In this document: piece by piece, positions 21,386 through 32,093 of the stretch
Numbering within the stretch: position 1 is the stretch's first letter
Layout: every line of letters starts with the position of its first letter
Source: Stemphylium vesicarium
Lineage: Eukaryota > Ascomycota > Dothideomycetes > Pleosporales > Pleosporaceae
Direction: 5' to 3'
Assembly (NCBI GenBank): GCA_004380135.1
Contig: QXCR01000117.1
Coordinates: 1 to 64,000, forward strand
DNA length: 64,000 nt
Translations under genes and position numbers: made by a program
The notes under the pieces: generated by a model
The model's input: only the letters and a program-made list of their open reading frames with translations
What the model was told of the DNA's origin: nothing
Databases searched by the model: none

Positions 21386-23100
21386 ATGGCTTCTTCATTG
21401 TGGGGATGGCTAGGCGACACGGCGCGCTCCGTTCGTGTCGATGCGGTACCTATATCGAGTTTGAGAGCGACGACCGGCGCCTGCGTTATTTTCGTGCTTG
21501 TTATGATCTTCGCCCATCGGTTCGCAACTACACCTAAGCCGTACCAGCTCTTCCCAGTATGGGCACCACTCGAGATCGCGCTGACTTCACATCTTCTTTC
21601 TGAGAAAGGGCTAGGTCGGCGTGTACTGTAAGCATCGAGCAACTATCGCTACCTCAAACAAAGACCCGTATTAACGACCTCAGCTTGAAACTTCGCCGAA
21701 ATGGTGGTTCTCTGGTCGGGTTCTCACCGAAGCACCAGATACTTCTCGACTCTCCTAATACCCATCACCTCATGTCTCATTCGTTGAGCGTTCTGGACCC
21801 TCTACCAGTCCATTACACCCTGATCACGCGAGTCTTTGGTGGCGTGGATTCAATGGCCCTTAAGAAAAAGATTGATCGTTCGTATGCGGACTTGAGACCA
21901 CCGGTGGAGAGAATATTCTTAAACGAAGCCGCTACTACCGCAATCTTAAAAAGAGCGCAAATACCCGAGCAGGTCAACTCATTTGTGACTTTCAGTTCTG
22001 AGGCCAGTCAAAAGAAGCGCTGGGAGCATTCTGCGCGAATCCGCATCATCGAATCTGCCAACTCCGGAAGCCCCGCCAAAGTCGAAGCGAACCTCCAAAG
22101 CTTGGTTCGAGACTTTGGTGCCAGCATCGCCATCCCACAATTGTACGGTCGAGACTTTCTGGATCGCTACCCGCAAGTTCTCGAGGACCTGTGGAAATTC
22201 GACAACGAGCTTTTTCCATTGCTCATGATCGGGACGCCGCTTTGGGCTCCGTTGAAAGTCGTCAGGGAAGGCCTTGCAGCGCGAACCCGTATCCTCACAG
22301 AACTGGAAGCCTTGTACCGCCGAATCGATCAGTACCAACAGGGAGATTCCGTCGATTTTGGAGCTGACATGTCCGACATCAGCGAGACGGCATTGGGGCG
22401 GAACAAGGTCTACAGGAGAGAGGACTGGTCATTTCCGGAGCGCGGAGTGGGCGACATTGGACTCTTGTGGGGTCAAAATGCAAATACGCAGCCCGTTCTT
22501 TTCTGGTTGCTGACATACGTGTATTCCAATCCCGAGATCCTGGAACACCTCCGCAAGGAGATAGCTCCGTATGTCCGAAAGTCCGGGTCCAATCCCGGAG
22601 AAATGACGTCCTTGGACATACCAGGCTTGTCTAGGAGCTGCCAATTCCTCAAAGCGTGTGTTTATGAGACATACCGCCTTGTCAACGAGCCGACTTCCAT
22701 TAGATATGTCTCGCGCTCCGTTCATGTCTCGGACGGGGAATACAAACACGAACTCAAGCCAGGCACTTTCATGTCTGTGCCGTATTCTCTGGGTAACCGC
22801 GATGCCTCGTTGCACGAAAACCCCGAGAGATTCAACCCTGGGCGATTTCTAGAGTTCAACTCGGAATCCGGAAAACTTGTTGCTCGGTACGGGAGGATGA
22901 AGCCTTGGGGAGCTGGGGGTGGAATATGTAAAGGAAGGACGTTTGCCGAGAAGGAGATCATAACTTTAGGTGCTGCGATAATCAGCATGTGGGATATCGC
23001 GCCCGCAAATGGGACTTGGGAGCTTCCGGGAATGATGCCGGGGACAGGAGTTAGAAAGCCAACCAAAGACATACGCGTGGCGATTACAAGACAGATATGA
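21386..23100 (+). CDS. Cytochrome P450 monooxygenase
   Basis: Two exons, 21386-21627 and 21684-23100 (552 aa). The 56-nt intron has GTAAGC, a TTAAC branch and CAG; phases agree. Exon 1 encodes the membrane anchor (TGACVIFVLVMIFAHRF, about 30-46), so the enzyme should sit in the ER membrane. The K-helix ExxR is E409-T-Y-R412. The heme region reads PWGAGGGICKGR with Cys496 as the thiolate ligand; Trp replaces the usual Phe of the FxxG consensus, as in CYP7/CYP8-related P450s. Those families hydroxylate sterols or rearrange prostanoids, and fungal relatives are mostly uncharacterised. No polyketide, peptide or terpene synthase lies nearby, so no pathway can be assigned. Confidence 0.88.
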
Positions 23101-23817
23101 CAGACCACGTAGTTAGTAGGCAATTTAACAGATATAGTAGTGAGCGACGATTGTTTCCGACTCTGTCCGGTCTATCGTCGGCGGCAATGCTTGTGTTGAC
23201 GACGCGTGATGAGAAGTCGTGCTTGATCGTCTTCTCACCAGTGGGGGGCCGGCATGGACAAGCTACTCAGTAAGCGAGCTAGTAGTAAGTAACATGTCAT
23301 TTTAGCCCGATCATCGTTACCGCGCACTAATTATCGACCTTGACTAACGTCACCAACAGTCCTTTACCTCAATTTCTCGTCCACGAAAGACAGATGCGCG
23401 CTCTCCCCTCCACTGGCCGTGGTGTTTAGTTGGTGCGCTGGCTCGGGCCTTCCAGACTACCCACCCCGGGCGCCGTCCGCGCCACCCCGGACCCTGTCTC
23501 ACCCCCTTTCGAGCCTAAGTACTCGCCAGCACACGCATCCTCAGCCACAAACGTCAATCGCCATTCCTTCCTCACGTTCATTCTCACTTTCATTCTACCA
23601 AACTTTTCCACTCTCTTTTAGCCTTTATCTCGCCCGGGTCCCTCTTCTTTGAGCAATTGATTCTCAACTTCCGATCACCGCGCGGCTCGCACGCTCAAAC
23701 AAGCCTAGCCCCCCAACAACTTGATACGACATGCAATTTCGATAACGAGACCGCAATCTGGACTTATCCATCTGGAGCCGTGGTATCTGGAGCTATCCGC
23801 CAAAAGCCAATACAACA
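23101..23817. other. Intergenic region upstream of the TRK gene
   Basis: 717 bp. The part from 23440 to 23650 is strongly pyrimidine-rich on the plus strand (CCACCCC, TTCTCACTTTC runs), typical of promoter/leader sequence of fungal membrane-protein genes. No gene is supported; short open frames here follow the CT bias. Confidence 0.5.
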
Positions 23818-26157
23818 ATGGACCGACTCAAAGAGCGATTGGAGGCTTTCAAAGAAAAGCACGCTAGAATACGCACGATTGTTGAAACAGTGAGGCCATG
23901 GATTCCGCCAGTGAACTTCATCACGCTGCACTACTCCTACTTCATCATCGTTACAGTCATTGGCACACTGATCTTCTGGGGCGCGTCGACGCCGTCACGA
24001 AGCATAGGATGGTGGGATAGCATGTTTATGGTGATGAGCGCCATGACGGCTACGGGGCTCAATTCCGTGAATGTCAGCCAGCTCAACACGTTCCAACAAG
24101 TCGAGTTGGCTGTATTGATGATGATGGGGAGTCAGGTGCTGGTCAGCTATTTCACCGTTGCGTTCCGGAAACACATTTTTGAGAAGCGATTCGAGGATAT
24201 AGTTGAGAGTGAGAAAGAGCGGCGGAAGGCGCGGAAGGGCGAGGTTGGCGCTCTGGTTGGCATGACAGGAGCCATGTTTGGTTTACCGGTCATGGGATCG
24301 TTCGGCAAAGGAAGCAAAGGCATTAACCCAAAGGGAGAGATGAGGGTGATGCCACTTGTGGCACCCGGTACAGAGGACTTAGCGCCCAGCACACCGATCC
24401 GAGAAGACCAGGCGCAGATGGGAATGTCACCAATATCGCCTGGCGCCGCAGGAAGAAGCCCGCCACAACACATCGGATTTCTGGATGCCATACCCGAGCG
24501 CCTCTCACACGACAGACCCATGTCAGCAACAACCGGACACTCGATCTACAACGTACACAGCCAACAAAGCGTGTCGAAGCGCCGGCGCTCAGTAGCCGAA
24601 GAATCCAAGCTAGACGACAGTTTTAACGTGCAGACCTTCGTCCAAGAGCAAAAGCGAAACATTGGTCGAAACGGCCAATTTTTCAATCTATCCTCAGACC
24701 AGCGCGAGTACCTAGGCGGCGTCGAATACCGCGCGCTAAAGTTCCTCTCCATGTTCGTCCCGACCTATTTCCTCCTCTGGCAGTTCTTCGGCGCCATCGC
24801 ACTGGGAGCATACATGTCTGTCTACGAGAAGGAGGCTTGTGCTGTTAATGCGCAGAATCCTTGGTGGGCTGGTATCTTCCTCGCCATCTCTGCGTACAGC
24901 AATGCGGGCATGACGTTGTTGGATGCAGGTTTCATACCCTTCCAGTCCTCGTATTTCGTTCTCACCATCGTAACGATACTGTCGCTTGCCGGACCCGCCG
25001 CCTTTCCTGTCTTCGTGCGCCTGCTCATCTGGTGCATGTCTACGCTTCTCGACCTCTTCTCGCGGGATAAAGAGTACGGCGTGTGGAAGGAAGGGTTTGA
25101 CTTTATCCTCAAATTCCCGCGTCGCGTTTACACGAGCATGTTCCCTGCACGGGATTCGTGGCTGTTCATCGCGACATTCGGTTCCTTCGTGGCGGTAGAC
25201 TGGGTCTTGATTCTCGTGCTCGGCATAGGGAATCCAACGATGGAAGCCATACCAATCGGTCGCCGCATCTTCATCTCCCTCTTCGAAGGCTTCTCGATTC
25301 CATCCGGAGGCTACGCCATCGTCTCGCCGTCGGCCATGTACTTCGATGTGCAGGTTCTGTGGCTCATCATCTTTTACACTGCGGCGTACCCGCACATCAT
25401 CACCATGCGTAAAACGAACGTGTACGAAGAGCGCTCGTTGGGTATCTACGAGGGCGACGAAGCCGAGCCGGAACAGCTGCACTCGGCATCTAGCTCCATG
25501 TTCGAGGTCGACGCCGCAGCGCCTTCTCTCCCCACGGCTACAACAACAGGACTAGACAAGACACCGTTGATGCCCATCAAGACCCTGGGTAAAGTCGGTC
25601 GCCGCGGCACCGCTTTCGTAGGCCGCCAGCTCCAGCGGGGCATGACGTCTTTCAACGGTGTCGGCGTCGCCAACATACCGCGCACAACGTCCTTTGCGCC
25701 CTTGAAGCGGTCAAGAACCATGGACTTCAACCGCGCCCACTCCATCCATTCGCTTACTTCGCATCCACCGACTCATCCCCCTTCGCTCATTAGCCAGCAA
25801 GTCCGCGGCCAACTTTCCCACGACGTGTGGTGGATTGCCCTCGCGCTCTTCCTCATCACGCTCATCGAGACACATCATTCCATCGAGGATCCGCGCACGT
25901 ACAGTGTGTTTACTATTCTGTTTGAGATTGTGAGTGGATACACGACGATTGGCATTAGTATCGGGCTGCCGGATCAAGCGTATAGTTTCAGCGGCGGCAT
26001 GTATGCTGGGAGCAAAGTCATTATGATCCTAGTCATGTTGAGAGGTAGGCATAGAGGCCTACCTGTTGCGCTTGATCGGGCGGTTAGGTTGCCTGGGAAG
26101 AAGCTCGGGGAGATGGAGGAGGAGGATGCGGAGATTAAAAGTATGTTTTCTCAGTGA
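23818..26157 (+). CDS. TRK-type high-affinity potassium transporter
   Basis: Single exon, 779 aa. The four pore loops of the TRK/HKT family are visible: TATGLNSV (about 77-84), AYSNAGMTLLD, SIPSGGYAIVS and SGYTTIGISIG, each followed by a membrane helix. The segment between the first and second membrane-pore units (about 130-290) is a long hydrophilic cytoplasmic loop, as in yeast Trk1; a second hydrophilic stretch (about 540-660) lies before the fourth unit. The protein imports K+ across the plasma membrane using the electrical gradient. The family usually has a Gly in each loop, which is seen in all four. The ATG at 23818 begins a hydrophilic helix followed by the first membrane segment near residue 40. 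Confidence 0.93.
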   Translation: MDRLKERLEAFKEKHARIRTIVETVRPWIPPVNFITLHYSYFIIVTVIGTLIFWGASTPSRSIGWWDSMFMVMSAMTATGLNSVNVSQLNTFQQVELAVLMMMGSQVLVSYFTVAFRKHIFEKRFEDIVESEKERRKARKGEVGALVGMTGAMFGLPVMGSFGKGSKGINPKGEMRVMPLVAPGTEDLAPSTPIREDQAQMGMSPISPGAAGRSPPQHIGFLDAIPERLSHDRPMSATTGHSIYNVHSQQSVSKRRRSVAEESKLDDSFNVQTFVQEQKRNIGRNGQFFNLSSDQREYLGGVEYRALKFLSMFVPTYFLLWQFFGAIALGAYMSVYEKEACAVNAQNPWWAGIFLAISAYSNAGMTLLDAGFIPFQSSYFVLTIVTILSLAGPAAFPVFVRLLIWCMSTLLDLFSRDKEYGVWKEGFDFILKFPRRVYTSMFPARDSWLFIATFGSFVAVDWVLILVLGIGNPTMEAIPIGRRIFISLFEGFSIPSGGYAIVSPSAMYFDVQVLWLIIFYTAAYPHIITMRKTNVYEERSLGIYEGDEAEPEQLHSASSSMFEVDAAAPSLPTATTTGLDKTPLMPIKTLGKVGRRGTAFVGRQLQRGMTSFNGVGVANIPRTTSFAPLKRSRTMDFNRAHSIHSLTSHPPTHPPSLISQQVRGQLSHDVWWIALALFLITLIETHHSIEDPRTYSVFTILFEIVSGYTTIGISIGLPDQAYSFSGGMYAGSKVIMILVMLRGRHRGLPVALDRAVRLPGKKLGEMEEEDAEIKSMFSQ

Positions 26158-26331
26158 TGCCCAGACAGATGACTTGAATTTGAAGGGCCAAATCTGCGGA
26201 TAGTTATGAAAAAATAGTATCTGGTTGAAGATTTGTTCATTTCAAGTCGTGATTCTCTATGCTATTCTACATATTAACAACGTCCCATCTCAACCCCGGG
26301 TATGCTACGAGAGGATGCAGCCATTTGCCGC

Positions 26332-29300
26332 CTAGAACACGTTACCGAAAAACTCCTGCTGCAGACGATCCTGAGTCCTTGGCATCGTCTGAATAGCCCT
26401 GACAGTGAGAGGCGCGGCGCGCTCGAGAATCTCTGGCATCCAAGCCTGTAGTTCTTCATCGTATCCGATACCATCCCTCTCGTCCTGCCGCGCTTGTCCA
26501 TAGGCCTGGGCAAGTGTAACGAGTGTCTTGTATCTGGGGAACACGCTGGTTTTCTTGATGTCGTGATGTCGGAGTTCCATGTACGTGTAGCCTGGGCGAT
26601 CTTTGCGCAGGTAGTTGGGATGGAGACTACGCCAGCCAGGGAATTGGGGCATGAGATAGAACTCGCAGGTAGCAAAGGCATCGACGATCAGACCGCGTGA
26701 GGCGAGGTGCTGGACATACTCGTTCCAGACAAGGCTGTTGACGACGAAGCCGTTGGTGAGGAGATCGATAAGAGTATGTTGTGCCTGTCGTACAACGTCA
26801 TCGCCAGGTTGTGCCATTAGACTACGAATGTAGGTAAGAGTGGCCTGAACAAGAATCTGGCGACGATTGTTGGCGATGGAAGACTCTTGGTATCGTTCCT
26901 GGAGCGAAGGGTCGAGCAAAGAGGTGATTTCAGGGGCTGCGGTTGGCGGCTGCATCGCTTGTTGAAAGGTCTTGGTAAGTTTGCTTGCTGAAGTGCGTGC
27001 TAACTCCCAGAATTCTGCTACTTCGGCATGTCTACCAGCTTTATAGTGGGACTCCATCATGGCCGTGGTGAGGTTGAGAGGCGGCGTATGGTTTTCGGCG
27101 TCTTTTGCGGACACCATAGCCTCGTCGAAGAGATCTTTAGCGTGTTTGTACGCCGAACGTTGGTTGTACAGCGAGATCATGAGACCAAGATAGGACTGCG
27201 GGAGACCGACAGGGTCAAGTGGGTCGGAGATCCGTTGGTGCGCAGGCTGTCGGTGAGCCATATCGGTCATGCTAGAGGTGAGAATTCCGTGAAGTGCTCT
27301 CTCGACGACTCGCAGGCGATGTTTCTGACTTTTAGCGCGCCATCTCCTCAATCTTATCAGATCGTATGTACCAAGGACCTGAATCGAGGTCATACGGGAA
27401 CTCGTCGTTTGAGGAATTCTGCGCTTGATCATCCTTTCGTAAGCATGGATTGCTAGATGAATCTGTCGCTCGTTCAGGAATCCGGTAATGACAATGGCGT
27501 AGTGAAGCGCATGGGCCCGAAATCCATGTTCGGGCATTGTTACTCTCAAGAGCTTGTACGCAGCGTTCGTCTGCTTCACCTCTATCAATGCTCGCATCAA
27601 GCTCCCATATGTCCATTCATCCAAAGGGATATTGTTCTCAGCCATTTCCCTGTAGCGCTGTTTACTGCCTACAAGGTCTCGATTGAGGGCATACTGCTGA
27701 ATCAACAGATTCCAAGTGTGAGTGAGGGTATCTCCATAAAGCTTCCCTGCATTCCAATTCTGGAGCATGGTCGCAGCTATGGCTTCGGCGCCTTCCGGAT
27801 CACCCGCAGTTAGGAACGCCTGTACGTAACCCGACCGTGCTCGTACATCCGTGTCAAGCTGCACGCCCATTTGCCTCGCCCTGGAAAAGAGGGTTTCGAA
27901 AGCCTCGACGTCTCCTCTGTGAGCGCAGAAGTCGAGGAGAGGCCCAAAGGTTTGCACGTCCGGAACAATACCGTAGTCCATGCAGTTGTTGAAGCACAAT
28001 AGAGCGCCATCAAGATCGCCTGCCCGGACATGGGCAAGTAGCAGAATATTCCAGCAAACAGCATCCGGAACCATCTTGTATTCTGCATGTATGCGATTGA
28101 ATTCTCTTATGGTCCCCTCGAGATCTTTGCGTCGGGCATAAACATAAGGGAGCGAAGAGACAACCTTTATGTCGACGGCGTTCTTATGGTTTGACTGAAG
28201 TTCCTCGAAGTATTCATTGACCTTTGTTATGTCACCAGCATTGGCATATGATTGAATGAGGTGCTTGAGCAGCCCAGGTCGTAGGGGCTGTCCGGGGTAG
28301 AAGGTACGAATATCGTTGATGAAGCCTTCAACACGCTCCCAAGCACCGAACGCGGTGTAGTGAAAAATGAGGTTTCTGAGCACGCTCAGCGATGGCCTTG
28401 AATTTGACGTGGCGTCTGGATCTGCGAGACATCGCCTTCGATATCTTTTGTATAGCACAAGCCAGATCTTTTTCTTGTTAGTGTATCTTTGATACCTTGG
28501 GAGCTGTAGCATCTGTGTGATGGCATAATCGTAGCAGGCCGCAGTAGGAAGATTCATGGAGTGAAGATCTTCAAATAGTTGGAGGAAGAAATCCCAAATG
28601 AAATTTTCGTCAGGTTTCTTAGTCTTCATGACTCTGTCCATTACGTGCGGTACAAAACTCAGGACGAAACAAGCCAAGTCTTGCTCCGACTCTGTAGAGG
28701 ATGTGAGTTCGTGTTGGAATTCCAGAACGTATCTCAAGAAGGATTGAAAATGCTCGAGCAGTTCCGGTAAGTGGGCCACGCCATGCCAGATCTCCGGGCG
28801 GGTATTTCCATCGCGAATTTCCCCTGCCATATCTTTCGCACTAATGTGTGTTGTTTGGTGTCGGAAAGACCTGAAGACACGAAAGGTAAGGTCCCATTGC
28901 TCTTCGAATACGGTGCGTCGAAGGATGACATCGATGCCGGTATGCAGTGAGTCGAGCCTCGGGTCGCTAAGGCTGCTCTCCAATAAATTTATAGCCGGGC
29001 CAACCATTCTGAGCGCAATGTACGCTATAATGGCGGCTCGATATGAAGATGCCAGGCGGGAGCTTGGCGATAGTTCAGAAAAGACTTGCAGTACTCGGCT
29101 CGGAACTGCAACTTGGTCATCTCGAGCGAGAAATTCGAGGAGACGACATCGCACGTCGTTGTGTGCTTTGGCCTGGCCCTTGGGGATAGCCAAGTATAAT
29201 TGCCATGCTAGTTCTTGCTGTCCAGGCTCTGATGAGTATAGGATCTTAGTCAACTCGGTGACAGCGTCAGATCGTGCGACCAGTTTCACCGCTTCTTGCC

Positions 29301-29715
29301 TGGCCTCTTCTACCGCATCTTCGTCTATGGTTGAACCCTCGTGCAAGGGTTGTGGCCGAAGAGTAGAATAACGGCGCACATTGGTCGCATACAGAGAGCG
29401 GCGCTCGACCCCTGACGTTTCGTAACGATTTACTGATAGACGTTTAAGGAATTCGAGCGTCTTTTCGGGGTAGAGGAAATCAAGCGGGAGGCTCTTGGTG
29501 GTCTTGGTGGCTGAGGAGGGCGAGTTTTGCGCCGCCGCATCGTCAACGTCACCACTTGGGGGATCGAAAATACAAGAGGCGGCCGAGGGTAAAAACGTCG
29601 AATGTAGCGTGCGCCGATTGCGTAGACATGGCTTCGGAGCGCGGAGGAGTTGACGGCCGCCGGATTCGAGGCATGTCGAAGCACGCTCAAGCATTACCTG
29701 GGCCTGTGGCAGCAA
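26332..29715 (-). CDS. Mitochondrial PPR protein, Cya5/Pet309-like
   Basis: Single exon, 1127 aa. The N-terminus is rich in Arg, Ser and Leu with few acids (for example LRNRRTLHSTFL, about 30-42), as expected for a mitochondrial presequence. The middle and C-terminal parts hold helical repeats of about 35 residues with PPR features, such as VPDAVCWNILLLAHVRAGDL, IVPDVQTFGPLLDFCAHRGD and PLDEWTYGSLMRALIEVKQT. Length and repeat layout match fungal Cya5 and yeast Pet309, which bind the COX1 mRNA leader and promote its translation on mitochondrial ribosomes. The COX1 role is inferred from the family; repeats alone would also fit another mitochondrial RNA-binding protein. Confidence 0.8.
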   Translation of the reverse strand: MLPQAQVMLERASTCLESGGRQLLRAPKPCLRNRRTLHSTFLPSAASCIFDPPSGDVDDAAAQNSPSSATKTTKSLPLDFLYPEKTLEFLKRLSVNRYETSGVERRSLYATNVRRYSTLRPQPLHEGSTIDEDAVEEARQEAVKLVARSDAVTELTKILYSSEPGQQELAWQLYLAIPKGQAKAHNDVRCRLLEFLARDDQVAVPSRVLQVFSELSPSSRLASSYRAAIIAYIALRMVGPAINLLESSLSDPRLDSLHTGIDVILRRTVFEEQWDLTFRVFRSFRHQTTHISAKDMAGEIRDGNTRPEIWHGVAHLPELLEHFQSFLRYVLEFQHELTSSTESEQDLACFVLSFVPHVMDRVMKTKKPDENFIWDFFLQLFEDLHSMNLPTAACYDYAITQMLQLPRYQRYTNKKKIWLVLYKRYRRRCLADPDATSNSRPSLSVLRNLIFHYTAFGAWERVEGFINDIRTFYPGQPLRPGLLKHLIQSYANAGDITKVNEYFEELQSNHKNAVDIKVVSSLPYVYARRKDLEGTIREFNRIHAEYKMVPDAVCWNILLLAHVRAGDLDGALLCFNNCMDYGIVPDVQTFGPLLDFCAHRGDVEAFETLFSRARQMGVQLDTDVRARSGYVQAFLTAGDPEGAEAIAATMLQNWNAGKLYGDTLTHTWNLLIQQYALNRDLVGSKQRYREMAENNIPLDEWTYGSLMRALIEVKQTNAAYKLLRVTMPEHGFRAHALHYAIVITGFLNERQIHLAIHAYERMIKRRIPQTTSSRMTSIQVLGTYDLIRLRRWRAKSQKHRLRVVERALHGILTSSMTDMAHRQPAHQRISDPLDPVGLPQSYLGLMISLYNQRSAYKHAKDLFDEAMVSAKDAENHTPPLNLTTAMMESHYKAGRHAEVAEFWELARTSASKLTKTFQQAMQPPTAAPEITSLLDPSLQERYQESSIANNRRQILVQATLTYIRSLMAQPGDDVVRQAQHTLIDLLTNGFVVNSLVWNEYVQHLASRGLIVDAFATCEFYLMPQFPGWRSLHPNYLRKDRPGYTYMELRHHDIKKTSVFPRYKTLVTLAQAYGQARQDERDGIGYDEELQAWMPEILERAAPLTVRAIQTMPRTQDRLQQEFFGNVF

Positions 29716-30132
29716 AGACGATGCCAGTGCAAATTACCGAAAAGAGTGAAATTTGCTATGGGCTAGAGCGGTCAGCATTGCCAGCAAGGAGGAAAGCGGC
29801 ACTGGACGTTGGAGTGGCTCACAATTGTGCATGCATGCCTCGGAACCACGGACGATGAGCGAGTGTGGACAGAAGGCAAGGAATGCAGGCGGGAGAAGGA
29901 AACTATGGTACAGGAGACAAGGGAATCAGCGAGGGTGGCGCGTGGCAACGGCCGACTAGGTTCCAAGATGGATTTGTATGATATGTCGAAAAGTTTCCCG
30001 GCGCGCCCTCACCTGAGACGGATCCCCATTGGCTTGGCAGGGCGGCGGGAGAGGCTCGCCAATTGCTGCCCCTCCACATGAGCCGCATCTCCACAGCTGC
30101 ACTCTCTACTGCCTACCACCAGCCACGTCGCC
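29716..30132. promoter_or_regulatory. Divergent promoter (PPR gene / SRP68 gene)
   Basis: 417 bp between the minus-strand PPR gene start and the plus-strand SRP68 start. The stretch 30060-30130 is C- and CT-rich ahead of the SRP68 ATG. No other gene is supported. Confidence 0.5.
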
Positions 30133-32093
30133 ATGGATATCACCAAGTTCGTCGCCGACTACCGCGAGTCGGCCTTTTTGCTTGGCGACTACAACACCTA
30201 CCGCGATCAATTGTCGCGACGTCTTCGCATTGTCAACAAGAAGCTCGGCCGGGCAACGCCCAAGAATGCCAAATATGCTGCAAAGGCCCCCGTGACGACC
30301 GAGGACCTTCAGAAGAACAGCGAGTATGCAATCAGCAAAGCGCCGCTTCATCACGTGCTGACCGCTTCAGGGCCCTCCACATTCTTCTGCTCAATGCGGA
30401 GCGGGCATGGGCGCAGGCAATGGCCATGAAGGCCTCGCACTCCGAGGACAACGCCGACAAGAACATCACCGGCTCTACCCGCAAGCACATTGTCTCGCGC
30501 CTGCATAAGGCCGTCCAGTACGCGAACCAGGTGGTTGAGCTCGTCTCGGATACAAGCGCAAGCGGGGCGTCAGACGCAGACGTGCTGGAAGCCAGGGCGT
30601 ATGCGTATGCCCTGGCTGGAGCGCAGGAATTCGAGAAGCAGGCCGAGGGTGCCAAGAGCAAGAATGCCTCGCCGCAGCGCTGGAGCTCGTGTCTGATCAA
30701 CTACTCTGCGGCGCGAGTCATCTACAGTTCTCTGTTGAAGTCTACCAAGAAGGACTTGTTCAAAGAGGTACTCGCCGGGACAACCGACCCCAGCATACGC
30801 TATGCTGCCTACCAGAGCCGCATTCCACGTACTGTGGGTGTCCCTGCCGTTGCGACCAAATACTTCCCCAAAGACGACGCCAAGCTGGTTCAGGCCGTGC
30901 AGAAGCTAGACCCGGCGGCTTTGGAGGAAGAGGAGGCTGCTTCGTCTCGTAAGTCTGGACGTCCGTTGTCGAAGCTCTCTAACAGTACAGCAGACTCCCA
31001 GATAACATGGCGCGGACGAACAGCCAATGTCGTGGATGCCGCTATTGGGCAGGCGTTGGCCTCTGTCGACACGGCTTCCAGCGTCCTAGACGAGACCACC
31101 AATTCCTCCACCTCTCCCAAAGACCGAGCCAACGCATACGACGATATCCTCATCGCAAGCCAAGACGCCGTCGATGCCACACGAAGAGCGATTGAGGAGC
31201 TCGAGAAGGAGGGCGTCGATGAGGGTGACTCGCGAATGCAGGACCTCCGCGTGACGAATCTCGCTGTCAACTACGATCTCATATCATGGCGGGTTGGGCG
31301 CAACAGGGTGCTCGTTGGAAAAGATGACGGTCTTACATTCCCTGCGAACCCTCCACAGAAGCCCAGGCGGCAACGTAAAGATGGTAGAGAGTGGGTAGAA
31401 CGTGAGGAGCCCACAGGCCGCAAGCTGGCACGGTTACGGGAACGTACCGCCCTGTACGATGCCATTCTACAGAGCATCGACTCGGTCAAGGAGCTCAGAG
31501 GTGCTGTCCGCGACACTGGCTTTGTTGCTGAACTCGATGGACAACGCGCATACTTTCAGGCATTGAAGTGTCTTAACCTTTCACATTCGTACGCCTTCTT
31601 GTCGACGCCAAAGCAAGCATTAGCACTCTGCAGCAGAGCATTGTCACTGGCAAGCCAAGCCGCATCTGCCCCGCGGTCCGAATCTTCCTCCATTTCCAAG
31701 GCACCGAAACTGCATGTCGCAGGGGAACAAACTTCAACTCTCAAGGAGAACCTAGAAAACCTTAACTCGCACTATCGAGGTGTCGTGGCGCTGTCACAGT
31801 TGTTCGCCAACTCCGAGACAGCTTCCAAGGCTGGACTGGCCAATGCGGCACCTGTCGTGGAAAGGCTCAACGAGTACCCCTCTTCGGGCTCGGTTGACCT
31901 GAAGAACCTCGTGACATGGCCTCCGAAGCTGAAGCCTGTGCCCGTCAAGCCATTATTCCTGGATGTCGCGTGGAATTATGTCGAGTATCCGGGCCGCGCA
32001 CCGCAAATGCAGGAACCAGAGCCGCAACAGGCACCAGTCGAAGAGGAGGAGAAGCCGCAAGCCAAGAAGGGCTGGTTCTCCTTTGGTAGATAG
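30133..32093 (+). CDS. srp68: Signal recognition particle subunit SRP68
   Basis: The ATG at 30133 (GCCATGG) opens exon 1 (30133-30323). A 47-nt intron (GTATGC, GCTGAC, CAG) joins it to 30371, giving a 637-aa protein. A second probable intron at 30949-30990 (GTAAGT, CTAAC, ACAG, 42 nt) is a multiple of three and contains no stop; splicing it gives 623 aa. Conserved SRP68 features are the N-terminal YRESAFLLGDYNTYRDQLSR, the LHILLLNAERAWAQAM helix, the ITWRGR motif in the middle, and a basic aromatic end (KKGWFSFGR). SRP68 pairs with SRP72 on 7S RNA and helps target ribosomes making secretory proteins to the ER. An in-frame open stretch starting at 30063 is not the N-terminus. Confidence 0.93.

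Noticed and set aside
20308..23100. Secondary-metabolite cluster around the P450
   Set aside because: No synthase, tailoring enzyme set or zinc-cluster regulator is adjacent; the neighbours are an ankyrin gene and a potassium transporter.
24736..25482. A 248-codon antisense open frame inside the TRK gene
   Set aside because: Opposite to the clearly conserved TRK transporter; its composition (charged, Arg/Glu/His-rich) is that of an antisense shadow.
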